Shown piece by piece: positions 4,352-5,385 of a stretch of DNA of 5,385 bases. The notes below the pieces were generated by a model. That model saw only the letters and a program-made list of their open reading frames with translations, was not told the origin of the DNA and made no database searches. The stretch is taken from assembly GCA_023144715.1 (NCBI GenBank), contig JAGLFC010000061.1, positions 1-5,385 of the forward strand, read 5' to 3'. The position numbers were made by a program, and so were the translations under genes. Each line of letters opens with the position of its first letter. The first letter of the stretch is position 1. This DNA comes from Gammaproteobacteria bacterium. GTDB taxonomy: Bacteria > Pseudomonadota > Gammaproteobacteria > GRL18.

Positions 4352-5385
4352 ATGTCACTCTCTATTCTTTATAGCCGTGCAGGTGGTTTGCAAGCCCCTT
4401 TGGTTACAGTTGAAGTATTACTCACCAATGGTTTGCCTGCTTTAAGTATTGTTGGATTGCCCGAAACCGCTGTTAAAGAAAGTAAAGATAGAGTACGTGG
4501 GGCTATTATTAATAGCCAGTTTGAATTTCCTGTACGTCGTATCACAATCAATCTTGCTCCTGCTGATTTACCCAAGGAAGGAGGGCGTTTTGATCTTGCC
4601 ATTGCACTGGGGATTCTTCTTTCAGCAAAACAATTAGTGCTACCAAAAAATACAGAAAATGAATGTCATCTGTTGATGGAACACTATGAATTTGTGGGTG
4701 AATTGGCTTTGAGTGGTCAATTACGTTCTGTTAAAGGTATATTACCTATTGCAATTCAGGCACATAAAAACCAACGTACTTTAATTGTGCCAGAAGAAAA
4801 TGGCTTAGAAGCGTCTTTGATTAAAGGCTTGCAAGTATATACGGCAAGAAACCTTTTAGAGGTGTGTGCTTTTTTAAAAGGTGAACAATCCTTAATCAAA
4901 CCCTGTATAGATACTCCAATTAATTCTTCTAATTATACTATGTGTCTGTCTGATATAAGAGGTCAACAATACGCTAAACGAGCATTAGAAATTGCCGCCG
5001 CTGGACAGCATAGCCTATTAATGAAAGGGCCTCCAGGTACTGGAAAAACCATGTTAGCCAGTCGGTTAGTGACCATTTTACCTGAGATGTCTGATGAAGA
5101 AGCAGAACAAGTGGCCGCTATTCGTTCCGTCTGTGGTGAAACAGTGGATGTTCATAATTGGGCAAAACGTAGCTTTAGAGTCCCTCATCATACCGCATCA
5201 GGAATTGCCTTAGTGGGAGGTGGCAGTTATCCAAAACCCGGTGAGATCAGTTTGGCTCATCATGGCGTCTTATTTATGGATGAACTGCCTGAGTTTAGTC
5301 AAAAGGTGTTGGAAGTATTAAGACAGCCCTTAGAATCAGGGAAAATAGCGATTTCACGAGTGGCTCAACAAGTAGAATTTCCTGC
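4352..5385 (+). CDS. comM: ComM/YifB, Mg-chelatase-like AAA+ ATPase (partial, 3' end outside window)
   Basis: The first 344 residues of an AAA+ ATPase of the YifB/ComM family run off the window end; full-length members are about 500 residues. In Vibrio cholerae ComM is a hexameric helicase that promotes branch migration during natural transformation. The N-terminal Lon-protease-like (ChlI) domain covers about 1-170, with 'NGLPALSIVGLPETAVKESK' (26-45), 'INLAPADLPKEGGRFDLAIA' (66-85) and 'FVGELALSGQLRSVKG' (114-129). The ATPase domain follows: Walker A 'GPPGTGKT' (226-233), 'VPHHTASGIALVGGG' (277-291), then Walker B 'LFMDE' (307-311) within 'GEISLAHHGVLFMDELPEF'. Start ATG 4352 has AAGGAAA (4340-4346), with GGA 7 nt upstream. 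The frame is open with no lesion. YifB genes are widespread, also in species not known to be competent, so the gene alone does not prove natural transformation. Confidence 0.95.
   Translation, partial: MSLSILYSRAGGLQAPLVTVEVLLTNGLPALSIVGLPETAVKESKDRVRGAIINSQFEFPVRRITINLAPADLPKEGGRFDLAIALGILLSAKQLVLPKNTENECHLLMEHYEFVGELALSGQLRSVKGILPIAIQAHKNQRTLIVPEENGLEASLIKGLQVYTARNLLEVCAFLKGEQSLIKPCIDTPINSSNYTMCLSDIRGQQYAKRALEIAAAGQHSLLMKGPPGTGKTMLASRLVTILPEMSDEEAEQVAAIRSVCGETVDVHNWAKRSFRVPHHTASGIALVGGGSYPKPGEISLAHHGVLFMDELPEFSQKVLEVLRQPLESGKIAISRVAQQVEFP

Noticed and set aside
4369..4637. Open frames on both strands inside the start of comM
   Set aside because: The frame from 4352 gives an uninterrupted, clearly conserved ComM N-terminus, so the others are shadows.

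Overview
The window is AT-rich chromosomal DNA from a gammaproteobacterium. The gene set supports this: the end of argS followed by a SPOR-domain protein, a glnK-amtB pair, and a divergent ubiK-comM pair. From memory of family synteny, Pseudomonas has the same glnK-amtB versus yqiC-comM arrangement, but the low GC here points to a different lineage. A Thiotrichales-like or other AT-rich marine or sulfur-oxidising group is possible. The sequence alone does not settle the genus.

Layout. Positions 1-314 are the C-terminal end of arginyl-tRNA synthetase. A membrane-anchored SPOR protein follows at 330-1073, in the same direction with its own Shine-Dalgarno. Convergent to it at 1122-1541 (minus) is a small exported DUF4124 protein. 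The stretch 1542-2111 has no intact gene. It holds, on the plus strand, three short pieces in three frames that look like the debris of a DNA-methyltransferase / Type III restriction-modification locus (1683-2050). A perfect symmetrical terminator hairpin follows at 2056-2081.

The nitrogen module is on the minus strand: glnK (3776 to 3438), then amtB (3398 to 2112), 39 nt apart and ending at the terminator. Upstream of glnK is a near-consensus sigma-54 promoter (3848 to 3833). A 15-bp dyad matching the NtrC binding pattern lies at 3954-3968, about 139 bp upstream of the predicted start, and a weaker second site lies at about -110. This is the architecture of a nitrogen-limitation promoter. 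GlnK would sense 2-oxoglutarate, ATP/ADP and uridylylation state and gate the AmtB ammonium channel. A perfect 9-bp-arm palindrome overlaps the core of the sigma-54 promoter.

Divergent from glnK on the plus strand are ubiK (4073-4321), an accessory factor of ubiquinone biosynthesis, and comM/yifB (4352 to the window end, truncated by the window), an AAA+ helicase linked to natural transformation. No wholly new system is evident. The best leads are the eroded restriction-modification locus and the fine structure of the glnK promoter.
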